Under the pieces are notes generated by a model that made no database searches, was not told the origin of the DNA, and saw nothing but the letters and a program-made list of their open reading frames with translations. Of a DNA stretch of 34,063 bases, positions 7,141 through 15,591 are shown one piece after another (the stretch's first letter is position 1; the number at the start of each line of letters is the position of its first letter). The position numbers and the translations under genes were made by a program. The DNA lies in assembly GCA_958415665.1 (NCBI GenBank), contig CATYZK010000020.1, forward strand, positions 1 through 34,063, read 5' to 3'. This stretch comes from an uncultured Collinsella sp. (GTDB taxonomy: Bacteria > Actinomycetota > Coriobacteriia > Coriobacteriales > Coriobacteriaceae).

Positions 7141-8178
7141 TTAGGCCTTATCCGACGGACCGCCAAGGCGGATGCGCGGGTCGAGGAATGCATAGCTAAT
7201 GTCGACGAGCAGGTTGATCACCATGACGACGACGACGATGAGCGTAACGCCGCCCATAACGATGGGCCAGTCGCGCATGCTAATGGCGCGATAGACCTCA
7301 TAGCCGATACCGGGCCAGTTAAAGACCGTCTCGGTCAGGATGGCGCCCGAAAGCATACCGCCAAAGTCGACACCAATATAGGTGACGACAGGGATCAGTG
7401 CATTCTTAAGCGCATGCTTGATGATGATCGCACGATTGGAGAGACCCTTGGCCTTTGCCGTACGGATGTAATCCTGGTTCATGACATCGAGCAACTGCGA
7501 GCGCATGATGCGGGCAGCATAGGCGGTCGAAACCGAAGCAAGCGTGATGGTCGGAAGCACATAGTGCATCCAATCCTGATACTGAGAGCTAGCACCGCCG
7601 GCACCCGAAATCGGCATGGAGAATGCGCCGCCGGTGGCATCCTTGAGGATGACGCCAAAGAACAGCTGCAGCAGCATACCGAGCCAGAAAGCAGGAACGG
7701 CAACGAGGATCGACGTGGTCAGCGTTACCAAAATATCCCAGAAGGAGTAACGCTTTACCGCCGAAATGATACCCGCACCGATACCCATGATTGCCTCGAG
7801 CACGATGGCGCACGCGGCAAGTTTGACCGTATACGGATACTTTTGGGCAAAGATATCCGTAACCGGCAGCTTGCGCTGATACGAATTGCCCAAATCGCCA
7901 TGAAGCAGACCGTTCATGTAATACACGTAACGGTCCACGAGCGACGTTTGAACGGGATCGCCGTTCTCGTCAAGGATCGCGTTGCCGTCCTCGTCCGACT
8001 GGACCAGGTGATAGCGCACGCGAAGCTGAAGCTCCACCTCGGGGGACAGAGCCTTGTCTCCACCGATCAGCTTGATCGGGTCTCCCGGCACGATATTCTG
8101 GAGGGCGAACAGAATCAGCGTAACGCCCAAAAATACCGGGATGAACTGAAGCACACGTTTAACGATGTACTTACCCAT
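7141..8178 (-). CDS. oppB: Oligopeptide ABC transporter permease OppB/DppB
   Basis: 345 aa inner-membrane permease. It opens with the family start (Y-I-V-K-R-V-L-Q-F-I-P) and first membrane segment, then PGDPIKLIGG. The loop after the first span contains an acidic insert (DEDGNAILDENGDPVQTS, about residues 62-79) before the GLLHGDLGNSY motif. Further spans and the EAA loop (TAKAKGLSNRAIIIKHALKN) follow, and the C-terminus DPRIRLGG is standard. It is separated from oppA by a 155 nt gap with two hairpins, which would allow more binding protein than permease to be made. Confidence 0.95.
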   Translation of the reverse strand: MGKYIVKRVLQFIPVFLGVTLILFALQNIVPGDPIKLIGGDKALSPEVELQLRVRYHLVQSDEDGNAILDENGDPVQTSLVDRYVYYMNGLLHGDLGNSYQRKLPVTDIFAQKYPYTVKLAACAIVLEAIMGIGAGIISAVKRYSFWDILVTLTTSILVAVPAFWLGMLLQLFFGVILKDATGGAFSMPISGAGGASSQYQDWMHYVLPTITLASVSTAYAARIMRSQLLDVMNQDYIRTAKAKGLSNRAIIIKHALKNALIPVVTYIGVDFGGMLSGAILTETVFNWPGIGYEVYRAISMRDWPIVMGGVTLIVVVVMVINLLVDISYAFLDPRIRLGGPSDKA

Positions 8179-8209
8179 ACCACTCCCCTATCTAGGGATT
8201 AACCTAAAT

Positions 8210-8237
8210 GGGATGCCGATCGCCAGACCGGCATCCC
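8210..8237 (-). terminator. Attenuator-like hairpin between oppA and oppB
   Basis: Perfect 9 bp stem GGGATGCCG/CGGCATCCC (8210-8218 and 8229-8237) with a 10 nt loop. On the minus strand it is followed only by ATTTAGG, so termination should be partial. It most likely stabilises the upstream oppA message or reduces read-through into oppBCDF. Confidence 0.55.
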
Positions 8238-8252
8238 AAAATTACCATCAGC

Positions 8253-8279
8253 CAGTTTACCCCAGGTTAGGGGGAACTG
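8253..8279 (-). other. Second intercistronic hairpin downstream of oppA
   Basis: CAGTT...AACTG encloses CCCC...GGGG with small mismatched loops (8253-8257 with 8275-8279; 8260-8263 with 8270-8273). It lies 54 nt after the oppA stop, before the stronger hairpin at 8210-8237. Probably an mRNA stabiliser; weaker evidence than its neighbour. Confidence 0.35.
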
Positions 8280-8333
8280 TATGTTTCCCATGAGGTCTAC
8301 GTAAAAACTTGACCCTCACCAAAGCTGCAAATC

Positions 8334-10010
8334 TTATGCGAGCTCAGCGGTACCCAGATCAGCATGCTTCTGCGGATCAACATAGAGGTGCTTGATGCGG
8401 TCGGAACCAGCGAGGGTGTGCGTGTAGAACATCAGCGGAATAACCGGGCTGTCGGCAGCGACCATGGCGTCGGCCTCCTGCATCTTCGCGATACGCTCTT
8501 CGTCGTCAACCGTGGTACGAGCCTCGTCGACCTTGGCATCGAACTCGGGGTTGTTGTAACCGGAACGGTTGTCGCCACCGAGGGAGTCGGAGTGGAACAG
8601 CGGATACAGGAAGTTGTCCATAATCGGGTAATCGGCGATCCAGCCCAGACGACCAAACTGGTAGTTGAAGTTCTGATACTGTTCGAGCAGGGCAGACCAC
8701 TCGGGGGTATCGGAGACGGCGTTGACGCCCACCTTGGCGAGGTCGCCGATGATGGACTCCATGATCTCCTTGTGGCCACCGTCCTGGTTGTAGGACAGAG
8801 TCACGTTAATGCCACGGTCACCGTTGGCGTCGGCAGGAGCAACCTTGTCGAGGTACTCGTTGGCCTTGTCGACGTCATAGGCGCAGAACTCCCATGCGCC
8901 CTCCTTGTAGCCATCGATGCCCGGAGGAACGATACCGTCGGCGGGAGTACGGGTGCCCTTGAAGATGGTCTTGCAGATGGCCTCGCGGTTGATGGCCAGG
9001 GAGATGCCCCTGCGCAGGTCGGCGTTGTTGAACGGCTCGGCCGTGGTGTTGCAAGTCAGATAGTACGTGGAAGGCTCAGCGCCGAGCAGCATACGCTGAC
9101 CGTCGCTCATGGTGTAGCCATCCTTGGACTCGCCACGGTCCTTCTTGGCGGCATCGATCTGAGCAACGGGAACGTCGCAGACGTCGAGGTTACCGGCCTG
9201 GAACTCCTTGTAAGCAGTCTCCATGTCCTTGATGACCTGGAAGTGAACGCCGTCGATCTTGGCCTTGTCGCCATAGTAATCGTCGAACTTCTTGAGGTTG
9301 ATCTCCTGACCATCCTCCCACTTGCCGTCCATCATGAACGGGCCGTTACCAATCGGGGCAAGGTAGAAGCTCTTGGCATCGGACTCGGCGCACTCGGGAA
9401 CCGGGGCCAGAGCCGGGTGGGTGGCGACGAAGGGGAAGTCGGCGTAGGCGGAAGTCAGCTTGACGACGAGGGTCTCATCGTCGGGGCAGGTGACACCGGT
9501 GAGCTCGGTAGCGTTACCGGCAAGCAGATCGTCATAGCCCTCGACCATGGAAAGGTGATAAGCGACCTCGGAAGGACCATACTCGGTAGCGATAGCCGAC
9601 TTGGTGTTGACCAAGCGCTCCCAACCGAACTTGAAGGACTTGGAGGTAACGTCGTCACCGTTGTGGAACTTAGCCTTCTTGATCTTGAAGGTGAACTCGG
9701 TGGCGTCGTCGTTAGCCTCAAAGGACTCGCAGGCCAGCGGAACGATCTCGCCCTTCTCGGCGTCGTAAGAGGTCAGAGGGTCGAAGAGCTGGTACTCGAC
9801 CTGAGTGCCCTGGTCCTCCTGGACGTTGTAGGGGTCGATGCAGACCGGGTTGTTGATGTAGAAGTTCAGCGTCGAACCGGACTCAGAACCGGAAGCGTCG
9901 CCACCCTTCTTGCCGCACGCGGCAAGAAAAGCCATGGAGCTCGCAGCGAGGGTGCCGCCAACAAAGGCGCGACGACCCATAACGGGCTGGTGGAACATAG
10001 AATCAGCCAT
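8334..10010 (-). CDS. oppA: Oligopeptide-binding lipoprotein OppA/DppA (SBP family 5)
   Basis: 558 aa extracellular solute-binding lipoprotein of the peptide importer. The N-terminus has twin arginines (GRRAFVGG) ahead of a hydrophobic stretch and lipobox LAAC at about residues 28-31, so it is probably Tat-exported and lipid-anchored. A Gly/Ser linker follows. The body has the family 5 pattern (YQLFDPLTSYD..., FTFKIKKAKFHNGDDVTS, DLRRGISLAINREAI). I chose the ATG at 10010 because AAGGAGG lies 6 nt upstream; the frame is open for 29 more codons without support. First gene of the opp operon. Its leader (10011-10250) holds no firmly assignable promoter. Confidence 0.94.
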   Translation of the reverse strand: MADSMFHQPVMGRRAFVGGTLAASSMAFLAACGKKGGDASGSESGSTLNFYINNPVCIDPYNVQEDQGTQVEYQLFDPLTSYDAEKGEIVPLACESFEANDDATEFTFKIKKAKFHNGDDVTSKSFKFGWERLVNTKSAIATEYGPSEVAYHLSMVEGYDDLLAGNATELTGVTCPDDETLVVKLTSAYADFPFVATHPALAPVPECAESDAKSFYLAPIGNGPFMMDGKWEDGQEINLKKFDDYYGDKAKIDGVHFQVIKDMETAYKEFQAGNLDVCDVPVAQIDAAKKDRGESKDGYTMSDGQRMLLGAEPSTYYLTCNTTAEPFNNADLRRGISLAINREAICKTIFKGTRTPADGIVPPGIDGYKEGAWEFCAYDVDKANEYLDKVAPADANGDRGINVTLSYNQDGGHKEIMESIIGDLAKVGVNAVSDTPEWSALLEQYQNFNYQFGRLGWIADYPIMDNFLYPLFHSDSLGGDNRSGYNNPEFDAKVDEARTTVDDEERIAKMQEADAMVAADSPVIPLMFYTHTLAGSDRIKHLYVDPQKHADLGTAELA

Positions 10011-10250
10011 GCCATCCTCCTTATGAGATAGGACAAAGTAAGTTCGGTCAGGCATATATCGAGACAACCCGATCCGAACCGTAAAAACGCCGCCCACTGC
10101 TATGGCTGGCTATGCAATGCGGGCCAACGTTTCCCAATACAGTAGCGCACTTTATGCAAAAAAATCCCCTGATTCCGGTTAACGGTCGAGAATTTCTTTA
10201 GTTGGGCGCAGTATGTGGGGATATTTTGACCCTGTTACAGGAATGTAAAC

Positions 10251-10277
10251 AAAAAGGGTCCCGAACTTGCGGAACCC
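10251..10277 (-). terminator. Rho-independent terminator after secG
   Basis: Minus strand: GGGTTCCG-CAAGTT-CGGGACCC (10256-10277, one G-U pair) followed by TTTTTG. It starts 25 nt past the secG stop. It separates the glycolysis/secG block from the opp operon. Confidence 0.88.
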
Positions 10278-10302
10278 CTCTAAAGCGTATATGCGCGGAA
10301 AC

Positions 10303-10557
10303 TTAGTAGCCCACGATACCCTGCGGGAAAAAGAACATGCACAGGACGACACACACGGCAAACACCACGGCCATGATAACGGTCAAGCGGTCGAGGTTCT
10401 GCTCCATGACACCCGTGGCGGAGCTGGAGTTATACAAAGAGCTGGCAATCATATCCGAAACGCCAGTGCCCTTACCTGAGTGCATAAGGACAAGAATCGT
10501 CAGCGCCACAGCAGAGACGGCCCAAACGACGAACAGAAGAATCTGGAACGGACCCAT
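10303..10557 (-). CDS. secG: Protein translocase subunit SecG
   Basis: 84 aa, two membrane helices (about residues 4-24 and 59-79) joined by the family loop with HSGKGTGVSDM and a Ser/Asn-rich stretch. SecG joins SecYE and assists SecA-driven export. Start ATG follows AAGGAG. In Actinobacteria secG commonly sits after tpiA; here gpmI lies between. It has its own upstream gap after the gpmI terminator, so it probably has its own promoter. Confidence 0.93.
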   Translation of the reverse strand: MGPFQILLFVVWAVSAVALTILVLMHSGKGTGVSDMIASSLYNSSSATGVMEQNLDRLTVIMAVVFAVCVVLCMFFFPQGIVGY

Positions 10558-10593
10558 AGATAAGCTCCTTAATAGAACAATTCAAACTCCAGT

Positions 10594-10599
10594 ACTGTA
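10594..10599 (-). promoter_or_regulatory. Possible extended -10 promoter of secG
   Basis: Minus strand TGG-TACAGT gives an extended -10 (TACAGT at 10594-10599) about 37 nt ahead of the secG start. No good -35 box is visible. The strong gpmI terminator upstream makes a promoter in this gap necessary. Confidence 0.35.
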
Positions 10600-10623
10600 C
10601 CACAACCCCCAGCACTCCCCCAC

Positions 10624-10654
10624 CTGCCATTTAGGGACGGGGTAGAAATGGCAG
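10624..10654. repeat. Small inverted repeat between gpmI and secG
   Basis: Perfect 9 bp arms CTGCCATTT/AAATGGCAG with a 13 nt loop (AGGGACGGGGTAG). It sits just after the gpmI terminator and before the secG promoter. It lacks a T-run. It may be an operator or a short dispersed hairpin. Confidence 0.6.
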
Positions 10655-10661
10655 AAATACC

Positions 10662-10697
10662 AAAAAAGGGGGCTGCCCGGATGCGGGCAACCCCCTT
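10662..10697 (-). terminator. Rho-independent terminator after gpmI
   Basis: Minus strand: AAGGGGG-TT-GCCCG, loop, CGGGC-AG-CCCCC then TTTTTT. The two-part stem of 12 bp with T-run is strong. It begins 25 nt after the gpmI stop and ends the pgk-tpiA-gpmI transcript. Confidence 0.93.
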
Positions 10698-10722
10698 GTA
10701 AGAAAACGCTTGGAGTTTTCTC

Positions 10723-12276
10723 TTAGACCTCGGTGGCGAGCACGCGGCCCATCATCTCGGCGGAAGGCTCCAGACCAGCCATGGTGAGCATGGTCGGGGC
10801 GATATCAGAGAGACGGCCGTCCTCGATACCGGTAAGCTGAGCCTTCTCATCAACGATGATGAATGGCACACGGTTGGTGGTGTGAGCCGTAAACGGATGC
10901 TTGGAACCGTCGGAAGCAACGTCAAACATGTGGTCGGCGTTGCCGTGGTCGGCGGTAATCAGCGCAAAGCCGCCCTTGGCGAGAATCGCCGGGACAACCT
11001 TGGAAAGGGCATCGTCAACAGCCTCGACGGCCTTGACGGCAGCGTCGAAGACACCGGTGTGACCGACCATGTCGCAGTTCGCGAAGTTCACGATGTAGAA
11101 ATCAGCGCGATCCTCGTTGATAGCGGCGACGAGCTTCTCGGTGACCTCCGGAGCGCTCATCTCGGGCTGCAGGTCGTAGGTAGCAACCTTGGGGGAAGCG
11201 ACGAGCACGCGCTCCTCGCCCTCCTTGGGCTCCTCGATGCCGCCGTTGAGGAAGAACGTCACGTGGGCGTACTTCTCGGTCTCGGCGGTGTGCAACTGCT
11301 TCAGGCCGTTAGCGGCGATGACGTCGGCCAGGACGTTCTCGGGGAACGTCTTGGGGAAGGCGACCTCGACGGCAAACGTCGGATCGTACTCGGTCATCGT
11401 CACAAAGTGCGAGAGCTTGATCTGCTCGCGCTCAAAGCCGTCAAACTCCTTGTCTGTGAACACGCGGGTCATCTGACGGGCGCGGTCGGGACGGAAGTTG
11501 AAGAAGATGGCCGCGTCGCCCTCGTGGATGCCCTCGTTGTGGGCAGCGAAAGGCTCGACGAACTCGTCGCCGCGCGGATCCTTCTCGTAGTAGGCCTTGA
11601 TACCGGCAACGGGGTCGGTATCGGCATCGGACGCATTGACCATGACGTCGTAGGCGCGCTGGATGCGCTCCCAACGATTGTCGCGATCCATGGCCCAATA
11701 GCGGCCCGAAACGGTAGCAACGCGGGCGTCGCAACCGGTCTCCTCGGAGATCTTGGCCAGGAAGGCGCAGAACTCGCTCATGTAGCCGGCGCCGGACTGC
11801 GGGTCGACGTCGCGGCCATCCATGAAGGCGTGAACGCGAACGGTCTTGACGCCGCGCTCGGCGGCCATCTTGACCAGAGCCTCGACGTGGTTCATATGGG
11901 AATGAACGCCGCCAGGGCTCATGAGGCCCATGAGGTGGAGGGTCTTGCCGTCAGCCTTGACGTCGTCCATAGCCTTGACGAAGACCTCGTTCTCGGCGAT
12001 GGAGCCGTCCTTGATGGCGTTGTTGATACGCGAAAGCTCCTGGAACACGATGCGGCCGGCACCGATGTTGAGGTGACCCACCTCGGAGTTGCCCATCTGG
12101 CCATCGGGAAGGCCCACATCCTCGCCCGAAGCGCCGAGCGTGGTGTGGGGGTACTGAGCGTACAGGCTATCAAGGAAGGGCGTCTTGGCAGCGGCGACGG
12201 CGTTCTCGCCATCGGCCGGGGCCAGGCCGCAGCCGTCCATGATGATCAGAATTGCAGGAAGATGACGCTGTGCCAT
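10723..12276 (-). CDS. gpmI: 2,3-bisphosphoglycerate-independent phosphoglycerate mutase
   Basis: 517 aa. Converts 3- to 2-phosphoglycerate in glycolysis using two manganese ions. The alkaline-phosphatase-like core is clear: metal site IIMDGCGL near residue 14, catalytic Ser64 in GQMGNSEVGHLNIGAG, HAFMDGRDVDP, FFNFRPDRARQ and the C-terminal metal site TADHGNADHM with HTTNRVPF. Length is normal. It starts 5 nt after the tpiA stop. It is the third gene of pgk-tpiA-gpmI. Confidence 0.97.
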   Translation of the reverse strand: MAQRHLPAILIIMDGCGLAPADGENAVAAAKTPFLDSLYAQYPHTTLGASGEDVGLPDGQMGNSEVGHLNIGAGRIVFQELSRINNAIKDGSIAENEVFVKAMDDVKADGKTLHLMGLMSPGGVHSHMNHVEALVKMAAERGVKTVRVHAFMDGRDVDPQSGAGYMSEFCAFLAKISEETGCDARVATVSGRYWAMDRDNRWERIQRAYDVMVNASDADTDPVAGIKAYYEKDPRGDEFVEPFAAHNEGIHEGDAAIFFNFRPDRARQMTRVFTDKEFDGFEREQIKLSHFVTMTEYDPTFAVEVAFPKTFPENVLADVIAANGLKQLHTAETEKYAHVTFFLNGGIEEPKEGEERVLVASPKVATYDLQPEMSAPEVTEKLVAAINEDRADFYIVNFANCDMVGHTGVFDAAVKAVEAVDDALSKVVPAILAKGGFALITADHGNADHMFDVASDGSKHPFTAHTTNRVPFIIVDEKAQLTGIEDGRLSDIAPTMLTMAGLEPSAEMMGRVLATEV

Positions 12277-12281
12277 ATGTC

Positions 12282-13049
12282 CTACTCGCCTGCCTTGACG
12301 ACCATAGAGGCGAAGTCGGCAGCCTTGAGCGAAGCGCCGCCCACGAGGGCGCCGTCAACGTCGGGCTTGCCGACGAGCTCGGCGATGTTGCCGGGCTTGG
12401 CGGAGCCACCGTACAGAACGCGGATGCCGCTGGCGAGCTCCTCGCCGAACATCTCCTTGAGGGTCTCACGGATAGCGCCGCAGACCTCCTGGGCGTCCTC
12501 GGCCGTAGCGGTCTTGCCGGTACCGATGGCCCAGATGGGCTCGTAGGCGACGACGACCTGCTTGGGGCAGTGGATGTCCAGACCGGCAAGGCCAGCCTTG
12601 ACCTGGTTCACGACGTGCTCGACGTAGGTGCCGGCCTCGCGGACCTCAAGGGACTCACCGCAGCAGAAGACGGGGACGATACCAGCGGCAACAAGAGCCT
12701 TGGCCTTGTTGTTCTGGTCCTCGTCGGTCTCGTGGAAGTAGTCGCGACGCTCGGAGTGACCGATGATGCAGTAGGTGCAGCCAGCGGACTTGAGCATGTC
12801 GCAAGAGGACTCACCGGTGAAGGCACCCTTGGCCTCCCAGTACACGTTCTGTGCACCGAGGGCGATGGGAGCAGCCTGAATGCGGTCATGAACCGTGGTG
12901 ATGTCAATGGTCGGAGGGCAGACGAGCACCTCGACGCCAGCCGGAACCTCAGGCAGAGCCTGAGCCAGCTCGTCGGCGAGCTTGGCGGCCTCGGCGACGT
13001 CGTTGTTCATCTTCCAGTTACCAGCGATAAGAAGGGTGCGATTAGGCAT
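12282..13049 (-). CDS. tpiA: Triosephosphate isomerase
   Basis: 255 aa TIM barrel that interconverts DHAP and glyceraldehyde-3-P. Catalytic residues are visible: Lys13 in GNWKMN, His98 in IIGHSERR and Glu170 in VAYEPIWAIGTG, with the phosphate loop YGGSAKPGN. The ATG at 13049 overlaps the pgk stop by 8 nt (ATGCCTAA), so translation is coupled to pgk. An upstream in-frame start within pgk exists but would add residues not seen in the family. Confidence 0.97.
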   Translation of the reverse strand: MPNRTLLIAGNWKMNNDVAEAAKLADELAQALPEVPAGVEVLVCPPTIDITTVHDRIQAAPIALGAQNVYWEAKGAFTGESSCDMLKSAGCTYCIIGHSERRDYFHETDEDQNNKAKALVAAGIVPVFCCGESLEVREAGTYVEHVVNQVKAGLAGLDIHCPKQVVVAYEPIWAIGTGKTATAEDAQEVCGAIRETLKEMFGEELASGIRVLYGGSAKPGNIAELVGKPDVDGALVGGASLKAADFASMVVKAGE

Positions 13050-14232
13050 CGAGAAGCGCCTCCACTCCGGGCAGGGCCTTACCCTCGACGAGCTCCATGG
13101 AAGCGCCACCACCGGTGGAGATCCAGCTCATCTTGTCGGCCAGGTTGAACTTGTTGACAGCTGCGACAGAGTCGCCGCCACCGATGATCGAGGTGCAGTC
13201 GGCCTCGGCAACAGCCTCGGCGATAGCCTGGGTGCCGTGAGCGAAGTTATCGAACTCGAAGACGCCCATGGGGCCATTCCAGAACACGGTCTTGGCGCCC
13301 TTGACGGCCTCGGCGTAGAGCTCCTCGGTCTTGGGGCCGATGTCCATGCCCTCACGATCGTCGGGGATAGCGTCGGAAGCGACAACCTCGGGGACAGCGT
13401 CCTCGCCAAAGTGATCGGCAACGCGGTTGTCGATGGGGAGCAGGATCTTGACGCCCTTCTCCTCGGCCTTCTTGAGCATCTCGCCGGCGCGCTCGACCCA
13501 GTCCTCTTCCTTGAGGGACTGACCAACGGACAGGCCCTGAGCCAGGAAGAAGGTGTAGGCCATACCGCCACCGATGATCAGGGTGTCAGCGGAGTCGATA
13601 AGGTGATCGAGAACGCCGATCTTGGAGGAAACCTTGGAACCGCCGACGATGGCGACGAAGGGGCGCTCGGGCTCGGCGAAGATGCCGGTCAGCGTGTCGA
13701 CCTCCTTCTCGAGCAGGAAGCCGGCGACGGCAGGCAGGTAAGCGGCGGGGCCCACGACGGAACCCTGGGCGCGGTGAGCGGTGCCGAAGGCATCGAGAAC
13801 GAAGACATCACCATAGGAAGCGAGCTTCTTGGCGATCTCGGGATCGTTCTTCTTCTCACGCTTGTCAAAACGGACGTTCTCGAGAACGAGGACCTTGCCC
13901 GGCTCGACGGCGGCGACAGCCTCAGCAGCCTTCTCGCCGTAGGTGTCGGCGACAAAGGCAACGTCGAGACCAGAGAGCTCAGCGAGCTTCTTGGCGACGG
14001 GCTCGAGGGACAGCTCGGGCTGGAAGCCGGTGCCATCGGGACGGCCGAGGTGGCTCATGAGGATGACGCGAGCATTGTGCTCAACGAGATAGTTGATGGT
14101 GGGCAGGGCAGCCTTGATACGGGTGGTGTCGCCAACGACGCCATCCTTGATAGGCACGTTAAAGTCAACGCGGACGAGAACGCGCTTGCCGTCGACATCG
14201 ATGTCGCGGACGGTCTTCTTGGTAAAGGCCAT
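13042..14232 (-). CDS. pgk: Phosphoglycerate kinase
   Basis: 396 aa cytosolic enzyme that makes ATP from 1,3-bisphosphoglycerate. Motifs: VLVRVDFNVPIKDG, LMSHLGRPDG, ENVRFDKREKKNDP, GPAAYLPAVAGFLLEKE, GGSKVSSKIGVLDHL, FWNGPMGVFEFD and the C-terminal GGGDSVAAV and STGGGASMELVEGK. The ATG at 14232 follows AAAGG at a slightly long distance; an earlier in-frame start would add 12 unsupported residues. It follows the gap terminator, so the pgk-tpiA-gpmI unit should have its own promoter between about 14240 and 14290, though I cannot point to a clear one. Confidence 0.97.
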   Translation of the reverse strand: MAFTKKTVRDIDVDGKRVLVRVDFNVPIKDGVVGDTTRIKAALPTINYLVEHNARVILMSHLGRPDGTGFQPELSLEPVAKKLAELSGLDVAFVADTYGEKAAEAVAAVEPGKVLVLENVRFDKREKKNDPEIAKKLASYGDVFVLDAFGTAHRAQGSVVGPAAYLPAVAGFLLEKEVDTLTGIFAEPERPFVAIVGGSKVSSKIGVLDHLIDSADTLIIGGGMAYTFFLAQGLSVGQSLKEEDWVERAGEMLKKAEEKGVKILLPIDNRVADHFGEDAVPEVVASDAIPDDREGMDIGPKTEELYAEAVKGAKTVFWNGPMGVFEFDNFAHGTQAIAEAVAEADCTSIIGGGDSVAAVNKFNLADKMSWISTGGGASMELVEGKALPGVEALLDA

Positions 14233-14286
14233 GTTTGCTTCTACCTTTCGTACGTGTCTGCCTCCCATTACGGCAGACGATTTCTT

Positions 14287-14335
14287 ATAAAAAGGGCGCG
14301 ACCCTAGGGTGTAAGCCCTATAAGGCCGCGCCCTT
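14287..14335 (-). terminator. Rho-independent terminator after gap
   Basis: Minus strand: AAGGGCGCG (14327-14335) pairs with CGCGCCCTT (14292-14300) and runs into TTTTTAT. The loop contains a second small hairpin (TAGGG...CCCTA). It lies 37 nt after the gap stop. Confidence 0.88.
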
Positions 14336-14372
14336 CTTTAGACGCTCAACGAGCTATTCGCTAAAAGCTAAA

Positions 14373-15398
14373 TTAAGCAACGAACTTCTCGAAGTACTTG
14401 ATGGTGCGGACCATCTGAGAGGTGTAGGAGTTCTCGTTGTCGTACCAAGAGGTGACCTGAACGAGGGTCTGGCCGTTGCCGAGGTCAGAGCACATGGTCT
14501 GAGTGGCGTCGAAGATGGAGCCGTGGGTCTCGCCGATGATGTCGGTGGAGACGATGTCGTCCTCGTTGTAACCGAAGGTCTCGGAGATGGTGGCAGCGTA
14601 GGCCTTCATAGCAGCGTTGACCTCGTCGACGGTGACCTTCTTGTCAACGACAGCGTAGAGATTGGTGATGGAGCCGGTCGGCGTCGGGACGCGCTGGGCG
14701 GCACCGATGAGCTTACCGTTGAGCTCGGGGAGAACCAGGCCGATAGCCTTGGCAGCACCGGTGGTGTTGGGGACGATGTTGACGGCGCAGGCGCGGCTAC
14801 GACGCTTGTTGCCCTTGCGCTGCGGGCCGTCGAGCGGCATCTGGTCGCCAGTCCAGGCGTGAATGGTAGTCATGATGCCGGACACGATGGGAGCGAAGTC
14901 GTTCAGACCCTTGGCCATCGGGGCGAGGCAGTTGGTGGTGCAGGAAGCAGCGGAGATGATGTTGTCCTCAGCGGTCAGCGTCTCATGGTTGACGTTGTAC
15001 ACGATGGTGGGCAGATCGCTGCCAGCCGGAGCGGAGATGACGACCTTCTTGGCGCCAGCGTTGATGTGGGCCTGAGCCTTAGCCTTGCTGGTGTAGAAGC
15101 CGGTGCACTCGAGAACGACGTCGACGTCGAGGTCGCCCCAAGGCAGGTTATTGGCGTCGGCCTCCTTGTAGATCTTGATCTCCTTGCCGTCAACGGTGAT
15201 GGAATCCTCGCCAGCAACGACCTCGTGATCGCGAGCGTAGTTGCCCTGCGTGGAGTCGTACTTCAGCAGGTAAGCGAGCATATCGGGAGAGGTGAGGTCG
15301 TTGATAGCGACGATCTCGGAGCCCTCATGACCGAACATCTGACGGAAAGCCAGACGACCGATGCGACCGAAGCCGTTAATAGCAACCTTTACTGCCAT
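14373..15398 (-). CDS. gap: Glyceraldehyde-3-phosphate dehydrogenase (type I)
   Basis: 341 aa. NAD-dependent oxidation and phosphorylation of glyceraldehyde-3-P. The N-terminal Rossmann motif is INGFGRIGR; catalytic Cys153 is in ASCTTNCLAP and His180 in TTIHAWTGDQ; the S-loop region is rich in basic residues (KGNKRRSR). The ATG at 15398 follows AAAGGAG by 5 nt; 34 further codons upstream are open but run into the promoter region and are unlikely. It is transcribed alone, with its own terminator, upstream of pgk. Confidence 0.97.
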   Translation of the reverse strand: MAVKVAINGFGRIGRLAFRQMFGHEGSEIVAINDLTSPDMLAYLLKYDSTQGNYARDHEVVAGEDSITVDGKEIKIYKEADANNLPWGDLDVDVVLECTGFYTSKAKAQAHINAGAKKVVISAPAGSDLPTIVYNVNHETLTAEDNIISAASCTTNCLAPMAKGLNDFAPIVSGIMTTIHAWTGDQMPLDGPQRKGNKRRSRACAVNIVPNTTGAAKAIGLVLPELNGKLIGAAQRVPTPTGSITNLYAVVDKKVTVDEVNAAMKAYAATISETFGYNEDDIVSTDIIGETHGSIFDATQTMCSDLGNGQTLVQVTSWYDNENSYTSQMVRTIKYFEKFVA

Positions 15399-15470
15399 TG
15401 TGTCTCCTTTCGTAAGGCCCCCGCGAGCTACAGCGCCCGCCGTTGAGGCCCACAAACTAACCACTCGCCT

Positions 15471-15476
15471 AATATA
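15471..15476 (-). promoter_or_regulatory. Likely -10 box of the gap promoter
   Basis: Minus strand TATATT (15471-15476), preceded by an eight-A tract (15480-15488 region). The -35 region is poor (TGAATT at 17 bp). Transcription would start about 65 nt before the gap ATG. A 14 bp palindrome lies upstream at 15533. Confidence 0.5.
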
Positions 15477-15532
15477 CCTTTTTTTTGACTTGAAATTCAC
15501 GAGAATGCTCGAAATTGAAAATCAAATTTACG

Positions 15533-15546
15533 TTAAAACGTTTTAA
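15533..15546. promoter_or_regulatory. Perfect 14 bp palindrome upstream of gap (operator candidate)
   Basis: TTAAAACGTTTTAA is its own reverse complement. It has the central CG and A/T flanks typical of LacI-family operators. It lies about 57 bp upstream of the proposed -10 box and 46 nt beyond the whiA stop. A 17 of 19 match to one half and its flank recurs upstream of the sialic-acid transporter (28244-28262). Confidence 0.5.
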
Positions 15547-15591
15547 AGAATAAAGTAGCAGCTAAATCCGTATATAAGTCGATACTTTAAA

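Noticed and set aside
10011..10250. Riboswitch or T-box in the oppA leader
   Set aside because: I see no recognisable conserved core; only scattered promoter-like boxes without a clear -35/-10 pair.
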